NCBI GenBank assembly: GCA_025353165.1
Contig: JANXRE010000014.1
Span: forward strand, 1-35,182
Direction of reading: 5' to 3'
Length of the DNA stretch: 35,182 nt
Source of the DNA: Acidobacteriota bacterium
GTDB taxonomy: Bacteria > Acidobacteriota > Terriglobia > Bryobacterales > Bryobacteraceae
Below are positions 16,798 to 25,015 of the stretch, piece by piece. The first letter of the stretch is position 1; every line of letters begins with the position of its first letter. The notes beneath the pieces are model-generated. The model did not search any database. It was not told where the DNA came from and saw only the letters and a list, made by a program, of their open reading frames with translations. A program made the position numbers and the translations under genes.

Positions 16798-17533
16798 CGC
16801 GTCAACTCCTGTTGGGATTGGTCCGGCGGCGCGGGCACGGCTCCCGGCTTTACGCGCACCGCCACGCTGAGTTCGCTCTTCGCGCCTCCTTCGAATACGC
16901 CGTGAGTGGGAGGCACATCGGCGTAGTCCCGGCCCACCGCGACGCGAATGTACCGGTCGCCGGCGACCCGCGCGTTGGTCGGATCCAGACCGAGCCAGCC
17001 CAGTTCCGGCAGAAACGCCTCCACCCACGCGTGCGAGGCGTCGTCGCCCGAACGGTCGTGGTCTTCGCCGCTATGGTGCAGATAGCCGCTCACGCACCGG
17101 CAGGGGATGCCAAGCCTTCCGACCAGCGCCACCATGACGTGGGCGAAGTCCTGGCAGACGCCGGCCCGGAGCCGGAGCGCTTCATCGATCGGCGAGACCA
17201 CATAGGTGGCTTTCGGAACGCAGTCGAACCAATCGTAGACTTCGCGATTGAGCCGCGATAGCGATTTCGGAAGGGGCGGGACGTCCGCGATTTCCGCCAG
17301 GGACTCCGTCGTCAGCAGCAGCGTGCGTGCGCCTCGGCGACGTCGAAGTGGTGGACGGTGTTCCCCTGATGGTCCCGGGAGCTGAAGGTGTTGGCGCGCG
17401 GGCGCACCGACAACTGGAACTCGAGGCACCGCTGGCGCCCCTCCGTCAGCGGCTCCATGCGAACCTCCAGCAGGCTCTCGGTCACGGGCGCGCTGTGCAC
17501 GAATTTGGTGATGTGTCGAAGGTTGTAGAGCAT
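16719..17533 (-). pseudogene. Transglutaminase-like protein gene with a frameshift
   Basis: The first frame starts at ATG 17533 (M-L-Y-N-L-R-H-I-T-K-F) and encodes the bacterial transglutaminase N-terminal beta domain up to V-H-H-F-D-V-A-E-A-H-A-R, then stops at 17312-17314. The next frame resumes at about 17325 with T-L-L-L-T-T-E-S and carries the whole papain-like core. The triad is intact: Cys in G-V-C-Q-D-F-A-H, His in D-A-S-H-A-W-V-E-A and Asp in L-D-P-T-N. One lost C in the CGCCTG context would explain the shift. The second frame has no stop until it is inside the IPT/TIG gene. A GGGAG ribosome-site-like run precedes the ATG. An assembly error of one base is the alternative, but the neighbouring alpha-E remnant is also broken, which favours real decay. 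Confidence 0.75.
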
Positions 17534-17573
17534 TTAATGTCAGCGACTCCCTTACGGTCGCGGCTCGGAAACG

Positions 17574-17935
17574 CTACAGGATACTCAATAAATGTTTCGT
17601 AGACCGCTTCGTGGCTCCGGGCAGGATCAGAAAATCGGCGACGCGCTCGGGCCACGGGTCCGCCGTGTAGGCCTTGCAAAACGCCTCGAAGGCCGTGCAG
17701 CACTTGAGCAGGCCGACCCACTCCAGATGCTCTCCCGGCGCGGGAATGCGGTCGAATGAGGGTCGAAACCGCACACGTCCTTTCCAGGTACCGCCCCAAT
17801 TGGATGAACTCCCATCCTTCACCATGGGTAATGGTGGAATCGGTGATGCCGCGGAACAGGACGTACGCCCTCGCGAATGTCGCGCAGGAACAGGGCGGCG
17901 ATATTGAAACCTTTGTGGCGCGTTTGGAATTAAGA
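17574..17935 (-). pseudogene. Remnant of an alpha-E (DUF403) protein gene
   Basis: Only the C-terminal part of the ~310-residue family survives, split over three frames. F-L-R-D-I-R-E-G (about 17870) is in one frame. L-F-R-G-I-T-D-S-T-I-T-H-G-E-G-W-E-F-I-Q is in a second (about 17780-17855), and it continues L-G-R-Y-L-E-R-T. L-E-W-V-G-L-L-K-C-C-T-A-F-E-A-F, then W-P-E-R-V-A-D-F-L-I-L-P, is in a third (17574-17770). These blocks are diagnostic of alpha-E proteins, which normally accompany a transglutaminase and a circularly permuted ATP-grasp protein. No ATP-grasp remnant is visible upstream. It ends about 40 nt before the transglutaminase start, the usual gene order. Confidence 0.75.
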
Positions 17936-18077
17936 GGATGTTTCGCGTCTGGTGACGCTCGACACATGGATTCTAAAGTGCGATCGTTACCGGCCGGAAC
18001 CGAACTTCACGTCTATAGGTAGCACGGCGCGATTCGTGTTCTAATAACGTTGAGCGAACTTGCTCTTTGGGGAAAGG

Positions 18078-19247
18078 ATGTCTGTGATGAGTCAGCCCCG
18101 TCCCGATCAACCGCTTCCTCTCACCGAACTCCAACCCGCCAACCTTTATCGTATACAGGTACGAGAACTGCGCGGCTATGCGATGTTTATGATCGATCCT
18201 GAGGGCATTCTGATCTCCTGGAACGAGGGCGTAGAACAACTCATCGGTTACTCGGAAAAGGAATGGATCGGACAGCATGCCTCCATCATCTTCACTCCCG
18301 AGGAGAAGGCGGCCGAAGTTTGCGACTCAGAGATGCGACTTGCGCGTGAGAGCGGCAGCGCAACGGATATCAGATGGCACCGGCACAAGAATGGAACCGA
18401 ATTTTTCGCGAATGGTTTCATGAATTCGGTTCATGATGAGCAGGGCGCGCTCATCGGCTATACAAAGATCCTGAGCGACGAAACGGCGCGCAAGCAGTTG
18501 CAGGATTCCCTCACTGAATCCAATACGGCTCTGGAGCAATTTGCGTATGTAGCAAGCCACGATCTGCAGGAGCCGCTCCGCACCATGAGCACTTTCGCTG
18601 AGCTGCTCTCCAACAAATATCGGGGCGCGCTGGATGCCGAGGCAGACCACTTTCTCGATTTTATGTTGCGCGGGGCCGTGCGTATGAATGCGCTGGTGAG
18701 AGATTTGCTCGCCTACGCGCGCCTGACGACCGAAGAAGAGCGGCCCTCCTCTATCGCTCTGGACGAGGATTTAGAGGCTGCGCTAACCCACCTCGAACAG
18801 GCGATCTCAGAGAGTGGGGCGGCCGTAACCCACGATCCTCTGCCCACTCTGCCGGTGGATCGCGGTCAGATGGTTCGGCTATTTCAGAACCTGATTGGAA
18901 ACGCTATTAAGTATCGGAAGCCGGATCAGGCTCCCAAAGTTCACATTGCTGCCAAACAAAAGGGGGCCGAATGGGTCATCTCGATTCGCGACAACGGAAT
19001 CGGCTTTGATCCGAAGTACGCATCGACGATTTTTGAACCTTTCAAGCGTTTGCATACGGCCGAGGAATATCCCGGGACGGGCGTTGGGCTGGCAATTTGC
19101 CGGCGTATCATACAAGCCCAACGAGGCCGCATTTGGGCAGAATCGCAGCCAGGAGCAGGAACAACCTTCTTTTTCACGCTTCCGGTCGATAGTCCAGCGC
19201 CCTTAAAGCATACGTCCCCGATTGAAAGGCCGCGCGAGCCGTCGTAA
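18078..19247 (+). CDS. PAS-domain sensor histidine kinase
   Basis: A 389-residue soluble kinase with no membrane segment. A PAS domain spans about 30-140 (L-R-G-Y-A-M-F-M-I-D-P-E-G-I-L-I-S-W-N-E-G; K-N-G-T-E-F-F-A-N-G). The HisKA dimerisation helix follows, with phospho-acceptor His161 in V-A-S-H-D-L-Q-E-P-L-R, the phytochrome/Cph1-like variant. The ATPase domain has N-L-I-G-N-A-I-K-Y (271-279), D-N-G-I-G-F-D (305-311) and G-T-G-V-G-L-A-I (333-340). A GGGGAAAGG run (18069-18077) abuts the ATG at 18078; ATG 18087 is also possible. No response regulator is next to it, so its partner is elsewhere. The PAS ligand is unknown. The mobile element at 19273 follows its stop by 25 nt. Confidence 0.9.
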   Translation: MSVMSQPRPDQPLPLTELQPANLYRIQVRELRGYAMFMIDPEGILISWNEGVEQLIGYSEKEWIGQHASIIFTPEEKAAEVCDSEMRLARESGSATDIRWHRHKNGTEFFANGFMNSVHDEQGALIGYTKILSDETARKQLQDSLTESNTALEQFAYVASHDLQEPLRTMSTFAELLSNKYRGALDAEADHFLDFMLRGAVRMNALVRDLLAYARLTTEEERPSSIALDEDLEAALTHLEQAISESGAAVTHDPLPTLPVDRGQMVRLFQNLIGNAIKYRKPDQAPKVHIAAKQKGAEWVISIRDNGIGFDPKYASTIFEPFKRLHTAEEYPGTGVGLAICRRIIQAQRGRIWAESQPGAGTTFFFTLPVDSPAPLKHTSPIERPREPS

Positions 19248-19272
19248 CCTCGCGCCGATCCTTTCTTTTGAT

Positions 19273-19293
19273 TCGTCAGAAAAATCCGTGGGT
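19273..19293. repeat. left terminal inverted repeat of the ISL3 element
   Basis: Reads TCGTCAGAAAAATCC then GTGGGT inward. It matches the complement of 20978-20998 at 16 of 21 positions and 25435-25455 of the second copy at about 17 of 21. It overlaps the last codons and stop of the transposase. Confidence 0.75.
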
Positions 19294-20525
19294 GAGTTCC
19301 GGTTCAGGCAGCTTGCCAAGTGAATGATATAGGGCCAGTTCGGCGACTGGGAAGGATCGAAACCCGTAGGATTTTCTCATGGTGACTTTTGCTTTGTTGT
19401 TCAGGCCCTCGATGACACCGCTGGAAAACTCTTTCCGAGCGCGAAAATAGTTGAGGATGAGATCGCGGTGGGCGCGTAAAGTTCTGGCGACTTTCTTCAT
19501 CGGCTCGATCCGGGACCGCATCACTTGGCGACACCATTGGTCGAGGAATTTGGTGGCCCATGCGGTGGAACCGTAATTCCCGAGTTGCTGGAAGTCTTCC
19601 TTGAGGAGATAGGCGCGAACGCTCTGGAGGTTATAGCGCACCAGATCTTTCAGTTTCACTTCTGGTTGGCGGTGAGGTTTGCGGGGCGTTTGAGGAGGCA
19701 CCAGCGAGACTTCGTCAGGATCGGTTCGTATCCGTCGCCCTTCATTCGCCTGGCTTCTGCAGCGCGGATGTCGTCGAGCGCCTTGTTCACCTTGGCGACA
19801 ATGTGGAACCGTTCAAGGATGTTGAGCGCTTGGGAGCACTTTTCGCGAATCACGCCCAGGTAGGGTTTCCACATGTCCGAGCAGACGAACTCGATCTTCG
19901 CCGATACTTCTGGGCCGATCATGGCAAAGAACTCCCGGAAGGTCTTCACCGTCCGTTCTTTTCCAATCCACAGCAGCCGTGTACAGCCCAGGTCGATCTG
20001 ATAAACCAAGGTCAGATATTTGTGCCCTTTGCCATACTGAATCTCATCCACGCCGATGGCGCGAATCGCTCCCAGGACGCGATGTTCCAGCCCCCAGGCG
20101 ACCAGATAGGCCACCGCGTCATGCACCTTGTCCCAGGAGGTGCGGAACTCTTCGGCGGTTTCTTTCCAGGATAGTTTGCGCGCCCAATACCCCAGGAAAT
20201 GTATGTAGACCTTGGTCGAGGAGTGTTTGCCGGTGCCCCACGGCACTTCTTCGACCACGACCCCGCATTGCCTGCAGTTGACCCGCCGCATGCAATAGAC
20301 CAGAAAAACCAAATAGCCTCAGAATCCGATGAACTCAAACCGCCGAGGCGTGGGAGACTGGTCGTAGCCCGGCGTCGGTTGATGACAACCCGAGCAAATG
20401 GCCATGGATCGTTTCCGCGGCCGGACCGGGATGAGGATGGATTGCTCCTCTTCGGCGAAGCTGGCTCGCCCATGCACAAATCCCGGGATGGGATGGCACT
20501 GATTCAGAATTCTGGGAAGGCGCAT
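19276..20525 (-). pseudogene. ISL3-family transposase with a nonsense and a frameshift mutation
   Basis: The gene starts at ATG 20525 (M-R-L-P-R-I-L-N-Q-C-H) and would encode about 416 residues. An N-terminal zinc-ribbon region has C-S-G-C and C-R-Q-C pairs. It is followed by a helix-turn-helix around S-W-K-E-T-A-E-E-F-R-T-S-W-D-K-V. The DDE core has Asp in G-V-D-E-I-Q, Asp in V-C-S-D-M-W-K-P-Y and Glu in G-V-I-E-G-L-N-N-K. Codon 69 is TGA (20319-20321) where the family has Trp. A second lesion at about 19660-19670, best explained by one A lost after N-Q-K, shifts the frame before V-K-L-K-D-L-V. The gene cannot make full-length protein. Its end E-L-T-H-G-F-F lies in the terminal repeat. Confidence 0.9.
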
Positions 20526-20549
20526 GAGTTGAGTGGGATCGATACAAAG

Positions 20550-20966
20550 ATGAAGACGAATCTCGATTCTCCCCCATCGACGCCCGCCGCGCTATTGCCC
20601 TACTGCCGCGATTGCCGCGACCTTCAGGAGTGGCCGGAGCGTTGGATGGGCGAGGAAAAAGATCTTCCGGTAGGGAGAAGACTCGTCGCATCCTTCATGC
20701 CCTTCCTCCTTCACCTCACCGAATCCGGCCTGTCGAAAAGAACCATCCAAAATCACGTCGACAATATGTGGCTACTCGGCGGAGAGATCATCCGTGATGT
20801 GAACGAAGACCCTTCTCTGAGCAAGGTAGCGGCGGAAAAGCTCATCGGCAACGTGATCCACCAGGACGGCGGACCGCTGATCCACAACGGCTGGGAAGAC
20901 GAGCAACGCTCCTTCGATTCCACCTGCCGGAAGTTCCACCGTTTCCACACTCAGCCCCAGCGCTGA
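20550..20966 (+). CDS. Conserved small protein, putative passenger of the ISL3 element
   Basis: A 138-residue protein of a family I do not recognise by function. It has an L-P-Y-C-R-D-C-R-D-L-Q-E-W-P-E-R-W motif (about 16-32). Next is a helical part, L-T-E-S-G-L-S-K-R-T-I-Q-N-H-V-D-N-M-W, that resembles the SAM-like core-binding domain of tyrosine recombinases. It ends R-S-F-D-S-T-C-R-K-F-H-R-F. There is no catalytic recombinase domain, no signal peptide and no membrane helix. The gene is inside the terminal repeats, divergent from the transposase, and a second degraded copy occurs at 25467 in the same arrangement. A DNA-binding accessory role is inference only. The open frame extends upstream, but ATG 20550 matches the start of homology. 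Confidence 0.7.
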   Translation: MKTNLDSPPSTPAALLPYCRDCRDLQEWPERWMGEEKDLPVGRRLVASFMPFLLHLTESGLSKRTIQNHVDNMWLLGGEIIRDVNEDPSLSKVAAEKLIGNVIHQDGGPLIHNGWEDEQRSFDSTCRKFHRFHTQPQR

Positions 20967-20977
20967 GGACCCCAGTT

Positions 20978-20998
20978 ACCCACAGATTCCCCAGACGA
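20978..20998. repeat. right terminal inverted repeat of the ISL3 element
   Basis: Its complement reads TCGTCTGGGGAATCT then GTGGGT inward, which pairs with 19273-19293. It starts 11 bp after the passenger stop codon, so the passenger is inside the element. Confidence 0.75.
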
Positions 20999-20999
20999 G

Positions 21000-23042
21000 C
21001 TATATTTCTTGTTGCACTGCCAGCGTACTCCCACCTTTCGGGGGCTGCCTCTGCATCCCCTCATAGCGCCGTTCGATCGCGGCAAACCCCGCAAGCGCCA
21101 GCATCGTCACACCGCTCAACAGCGCGCCGAGCGCGAAGCGAATCGAGCGATACCGGAACGTCAACTCGTGCGCGCCCGCCGGCACGATCACTCCGCTCAG
21201 CGCATAGTCGGCCGGTTGCACCAGCAGCTCTTTCCCGTCCACCATCGCGCGCCAACCCGGAAAGTACGGGACGGCAATGCGGAGGAGGCACTCCGCCGGA
21301 GCGCTGTACCGGACGCGATAGAAGTCGCCTTCGTAGTTGACGACCTGAATCCGCGTCATGCCGGGCGACAGTCCCCGGGCGGGCCCTTCGACCACCGCCG
21401 TTTGCGCCGGATCGAGCGTGTCCAGCATTCGTTTTGCAGAATTCGAATCCGGAACGAAGACCACGTGCGGCGGCGCGGATATGCGAGGAAGGGCGTCGGG
21501 ATTCGCCAGGATGGCCCCGCGCTGGGCGTCGATTTTGTGTGTGACCGCGAGACCGTTCAGCAGGCGCGGGTTCGCCTCGGCGGCGCTCATGTATGCGGAA
21601 TAGCGGCTCAATTCGAGGGGATTGTAGCCGTAAGTGACTTCGGTCCTCGAATCGAGCGCGCTGTTTAGGGGCCCCATGGAATTGATCACGAACGGCGACC
21701 AGATGCGGTAGGGCGCTGGCCCCTGGATCGGAACGATCGCGGCCTGAAAACGGTCGTACGCGTTGCCATAGCGTTCCTCGAAGCTCGCGCGGCTGTACGC
21801 CAGCGGGTTCGCCGACATGTTGAAGTGCCACAGATCTATCGCGCTTAACAAAATGAGGACAGCGACGATCCACGGCTGCCGGGTGCGCTCGCGGATCCAA
21901 AGTGCGCCCTGCGCCGCCGCGAGCGCCAGCCCCAGCGAGACGACAAACCAGATATGCACCGGCGCGCGGACACTGGCGAATCCGGGGAGCAGCGTCAGCA
22001 GCGAGTACAGTCCCTTGCCCGGGCCCAGTGCGTACCACAACGGCAGCAGGATCAGCACGAGCGGAATCTCCCACCGCTTTCGCCGCATCGCCGACGCGAT
22101 CGCCAGCGGGATCAACAGCAGCCCACCATAGAAGTAAAACTGCGTGATGTCTTGCGGACCGCGGTATGCGCCCGAGATCGCTCCATATTGATCGGGCCGG
22201 ATCAGGGTGACCATGTTCTCGGGCGAGAGCGCCGCGTTTGTAGCGTTCCGGTAGTTGGTCTCCGCGCGAATCGACTGAGCCGTCAATTCCAGGCCTGGCA
22301 GAGTCTGAATCGCGCTCACCAGCACAGCGATCGCCGGAATCGCGACCGCCACCGTGAGCGACCGCTTCCAGTTGGCCCGGCGCGCGATCAGAAACAGCAA
22401 TAAGGCGAGGAACGCATACAGCGCGGTTTGAAAGTGACCCGCCAGGATTACCAGGCCGCCCACGAAACCGCCCAGGAGCACCGCTCGGCCGTGGCGTGCC
22501 TCGAGGGCCCGGTCGGCGGCCCACAACAGCCAGGGCGCCAGCGCCGCGGTCTCGAACATGCCGAGATGCGAGCTGTGGCTCGAGAAAAATCCGCCGCCGG
22601 CATAAAGAACACCCGCAAGGATGGCGCAGCCCGGATGTCCCGTCAGGCGCCGCGCCAGCAGGTATGCGCCCCCCAGCGCCAGAAACGCGTGCAGAGCCAG
22701 TTCCCACTCGATGGCTTTCGGTGTGATACCGATCAGGAAGAATGGCCAATGCAACGGATACCAGCCCGCAGTCTGCGGGTCCGCCAGGAAGGGCATCCCC
22801 GAATACTCAAACGGTGTCCAGTATGGGAGGCGAAGCGATCGGAGCGATTGCGCGAAATAGTTTTGGGCGGAGTAGTGGACATCCGCCGCGTCCCACTGGA
22901 TACTCGCGGCGGGATCGAACAGGGGAGTCCAGTAGTAGATCAGCGTCGCGACGAGCAGGGCCGGCCAGAGCATCTTCGCCCACGGGAAGGCGGGTGTCGG
23001 CGGAAGAGCGGCCGCCGGCCGCTTGGCTGGTTTTTTCTTCAT
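21000..23042 (-). CDS. YfhO-family polytopic membrane protein
   Basis: A 680-residue protein with about 12 transmembrane segments in residues ~20-440, followed by a ~200-residue extracytoplasmic part and two more helices near the C-terminus. Family hallmarks are D-A-A-D-V-H-Y near the first loop, P-Y-W-T-P-F-E-Y-S-G-M-P-F-L-A-D-P-Q, and the distal F-P-G-W-R-A-M-V-D-G-K-E block. YfhO proteins are GT-C-like and are implicated in glycosylation of lipoteichoic or surface glycolipids; the donor here is unknown. Start 23042 (M-K-K-K-P-A-K-R) is chosen for its positively charged N-terminus; ATG 23081 would add 13 residues. The mobile element ends 1 bp past its stop codon. It diverges from the NlpC/P60 gene. 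Confidence 0.85.
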   Translation of the reverse strand: MKKKPAKRPAAALPPTPAFPWAKMLWPALLVATLIYYWTPLFDPAASIQWDAADVHYSAQNYFAQSLRSLRLPYWTPFEYSGMPFLADPQTAGWYPLHWPFFLIGITPKAIEWELALHAFLALGGAYLLARRLTGHPGCAILAGVLYAGGGFFSSHSSHLGMFETAALAPWLLWAADRALEARHGRAVLLGGFVGGLVILAGHFQTALYAFLALLLFLIARRANWKRSLTVAVAIPAIAVLVSAIQTLPGLELTAQSIRAETNYRNATNAALSPENMVTLIRPDQYGAISGAYRGPQDITQFYFYGGLLLIPLAIASAMRRKRWEIPLVLILLPLWYALGPGKGLYSLLTLLPGFASVRAPVHIWFVVSLGLALAAAQGALWIRERTRQPWIVAVLILLSAIDLWHFNMSANPLAYSRASFEERYGNAYDRFQAAIVPIQGPAPYRIWSPFVINSMGPLNSALDSRTEVTYGYNPLELSRYSAYMSAAEANPRLLNGLAVTHKIDAQRGAILANPDALPRISAPPHVVFVPDSNSAKRMLDTLDPAQTAVVEGPARGLSPGMTRIQVVNYEGDFYRVRYSAPAECLLRIAVPYFPGWRAMVDGKELLVQPADYALSGVIVPAGAHELTFRYRSIRFALGALLSGVTMLALAGFAAIERRYEGMQRQPPKGGSTLAVQQEI

Positions 23043-23102
23043 GACGGAGTGGCGCGAACATTTCAACTTTACACTCGCCATTGATAGTCTGAGGGTATAG
23101 TT

Positions 23103-23924
23103 ATGTTGCTGCTGGCAGCGCTGCTAATAACCTCCGGGGCCGTGATCACGCGTCCGGTCGCCAACATGTACTCCGGGCCGAGCGAGGACAAGGACGTTGT
23201 GTCGCAAGCAATCTACGGCGTAAACGTCGGCGTCGTCGAGGACAAGGGCGACTGGGTGAGGATCCGCACCCCGGACGATTACACCGGTTGGGTTCCCGGC
23301 GCGGCAGTGCTCCGCGGCGCGCCCTACGCGCAGAGCGGCAAGGTCGCCGAGGTCCAAAACCTCTACGCGCATCTCTACCGCGATCCGAGCGTGACGCGGC
23401 GCGCTCCACTGCTGACGGTGCCGTTTGAAACACGCCTGGAGGTGGTCGCCGAACCGGAGAAGCAGCCCGCATGGCTGCAAGTCCGCCTGCCCGACGACCG
23501 GTCGGCGTGGATCCAGCGCGGCGACATCGCGTTGAATCCCAAGCATCTGACCGTCGGCGAGACGATCGAATTCGCCAAACGTTTTCTGGGGCTCCCCTAT
23601 ACGTGGGGCGGAACCTCGTCCTACGGCTATGACTGCTCGGGCTACATGCAGATGTTGTGCCGCCGGCGCGGTCATGCAATGCCGCGGGACGCCCAGCCGC
23701 AGGCGGACTGGACGAGCCTGACGGTCATCGCGAAGGACCAGTTGCAGCCCGGCGATCTGCTGTATTTCGGCGCATCGGAAAAGAAGATCACCCACACGGG
23801 AATGTACACCGGCAACGGAGAATTCATCAACGCAACCACGTTCGGCAAACCGGTGATCCAAATCGACCGGCTGGACGACTCGCACTGGGCGGAACTTCTA
23901 ATTGCGTGCAGGAGGCTGAAATGA
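23103..23924 (+). CDS. Secreted SH3b-NlpC/P60 cell-wall peptidase
   Basis: A 273-residue protein with a short hydrophobic leader (M-L-L-L-A-A-L-L-I-T-S-G). Two bacterial SH3-like domains span about 15-75 and 80-145. A C-terminal NlpC/P60 domain spans about 150-270, with Cys178 in Y-D-C-S-G-Y, His231 in T-H-T-G-M-Y and a polar third residue near Asn243. The architecture matches gamma-D-glutamyl-L-diamino-acid endopeptidases (YkfC-like) that cut peptidoglycan peptides after D-Glu. It overlaps the dipeptide epimerase gene by 4 nt, and that enzyme acts on the L-Ala-D-Glu product. GATAGT (23083-23088) is the likeliest -10; a better TATAGT at 23096 is too close to the ATG. Confidence 0.9.
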   Translation: MLLLAALLITSGAVITRPVANMYSGPSEDKDVVSQAIYGVNVGVVEDKGDWVRIRTPDDYTGWVPGAAVLRGAPYAQSGKVAEVQNLYAHLYRDPSVTRRAPLLTVPFETRLEVVAEPEKQPAWLQVRLPDDRSAWIQRGDIALNPKHLTVGETIEFAKRFLGLPYTWGGTSSYGYDCSGYMQMLCRRRGHAMPRDAQPQADWTSLTVIAKDQLQPGDLLYFGASEKKITHTGMYTGNGEFINATTFGKPVIQIDRLDDSHWAELLIACRRLK

Positions 23925-25015
23925 CGCGGCGGGAATGGTGGATGACGGGCGCGGGGGCGGCGCTCGGCGCGAATCTGAACGGTGCGGCGAACTCGAGCAG
24001 GCTCGACGTGAAGACGGTGCGCCTCATGCTGAAGCACACCTGGACCACGGTGATGTCCTCCAGCGATTTTCGCGATACGCTGCACTTCGCCTACACGCGC
24101 GACGGGATCACCGGACACGGCGAGGGCGCGCCCATTACCCGGTATCGCGAGAATGCCGTCGCGGGGAAAGCGGCGGTCGAGTCGATCCGGCCGTATCTGG
24201 AAGCCGCCGATCCCTGGCAGTTCTCGAAAATCATGGCTGAAGTTTTCAAACGCGTCGAGGGAGAGTACGCCGCGAAGGCCGCCATCGACATCGCCCTGAT
24301 GGATTGGGTTGGCCAAAAGCTGGGCATCCCGCTGTACCGGTATTTCGGACTGGACGCCGCGGACACCCCGATCACCACCTTCTCCATCGGCATCGACACG
24401 CCGGAGAAGACGCGCAAGAAAATTGAAGAAGCCGCGCAGTTCCCCGTGCTGAAGATCAAGGTGGGACTTGACACCGACGAAGCCACGATCGACGCGGTCC
24501 GAGCAGTGACCAACAAGCCGTTGCGCGTGGACGCCAACGAAGGCTGGCGCGACAAGGAAGAAGCGGTCCGCAAAATCAAGTGGCTCGAGACCAAGAACGT
24601 GGAGTTCATCGAGCAGCCCATGCCCGCCGATATGATCGAGGAAACGGCCTGGGTGCGGAAACGTGTCAGCATGCCGATCATCGCCGACGAGGCGTGCCGC
24701 CATGCCGGCGACATCCCGAAACTGCGCGAGGCGTTCGACGGCGTGAACGTCAAGCTCGACAAGGCGGGCGGCATTCTTGAAGCGCACCGCATGATTCAGA
24801 TAGCGAAAGCGCTGGGAATGAAAACGATGCTCGGGTGCATGGTATCCAGCTCGGCCAGTGTAACAGCAGCCGCGCACCTTTCGCCGCTGGTGGACTACGC
24901 CGACCTGGACGGCAATCTGCTAATCTCCAACGATCCGTTCACCGGCGTTACCGTCCGGAACGGTAAACTGATGCTACCGGAGAACCCGGGACTAGGGCTA
25001 AAGGCTAACACATGA
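23921..25015 (+). CDS. Dipeptide (L-Ala-D/L-Glu) epimerase with an export leader
   Basis: A 364-residue enolase-superfamily enzyme. Catalytic residues are complete: Lys178 and Lys180 in L-K-I-K-V-G, metal ligands Asp204 (V-D-A-N-E-G-W), Glu231 (E-Q-P-M) and Asp256 (A-D-E-A), and Lys278 in V-K-L-D-K-A-G-G. This set fits L-Ala-D/L-Glu epimerases of muropeptide recycling. About 27 extra N-terminal residues (M-T-R-R-E-W-W-M-T-G-A-G-A-A-L-G-A) look like a twin-arginine leader, which is unusual because the enzyme is normally cytoplasmic. AGGAGG (23910-23915) is a strong ribosome site 5 nt before the ATG. Its stop overlaps the next ATG by 4 nt (ATGA). Confidence 0.87.
   Translation: MTRREWWMTGAGAALGANLNGAANSSRLDVKTVRLMLKHTWTTVMSSSDFRDTLHFAYTRDGITGHGEGAPITRYRENAVAGKAAVESIRPYLEAADPWQFSKIMAEVFKRVEGEYAAKAAIDIALMDWVGQKLGIPLYRYFGLDAADTPITTFSIGIDTPEKTRKKIEEAAQFPVLKIKVGLDTDEATIDAVRAVTNKPLRVDANEGWRDKEEAVRKIKWLETKNVEFIEQPMPADMIEETAWVRKRVSMPIIADEACRHAGDIPKLREAFDGVNVKLDKAGGILEAHRMIQIAKALGMKTMLGCMVSSSASVTAAAHLSPLVDYADLDGNLLISNDPFTGVTVRNGKLMLPENPGLGLKANT

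Larger units (their letters stand above)
19273..20998. mobile_element. ISL3-family element with divergent passenger gene
   Basis: A 1726-bp unit bounded by 21-bp terminal inverted repeats (19273-19293 and 20978-20998) that match at 16 of 21 positions, beginning TCGTC and ending GTGGGT. It contains a full-length but broken ISL3 transposase gene on the minus strand and an intact 138-codon gene on the plus strand. Their start codons are only 24 bp apart. The transposase stop codon lies within the left repeat. No matching 8-bp target duplication is visible next to the repeats, so the insertion is old or one flank was altered. It sits between the histidine kinase gene and the YfhO gene, with its right end 1 bp from the YfhO stop codon. 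Confidence 0.75.

Noticed and set aside
19265-19272. Target-site duplication flanking the ISL3 element
   Set aside because: The 8 bp left of 19273 and right of 20998 do not match, and a shared TTTCTT nearby is not adjacent to the repeats.
21061-22749. 562-codon minus-strand frame alongside YfhO
   Set aside because: Same strand as YfhO but another frame. The YfhO frame has the transmembrane pattern and family motifs, and this one is Gly/Arg-rich without domains.
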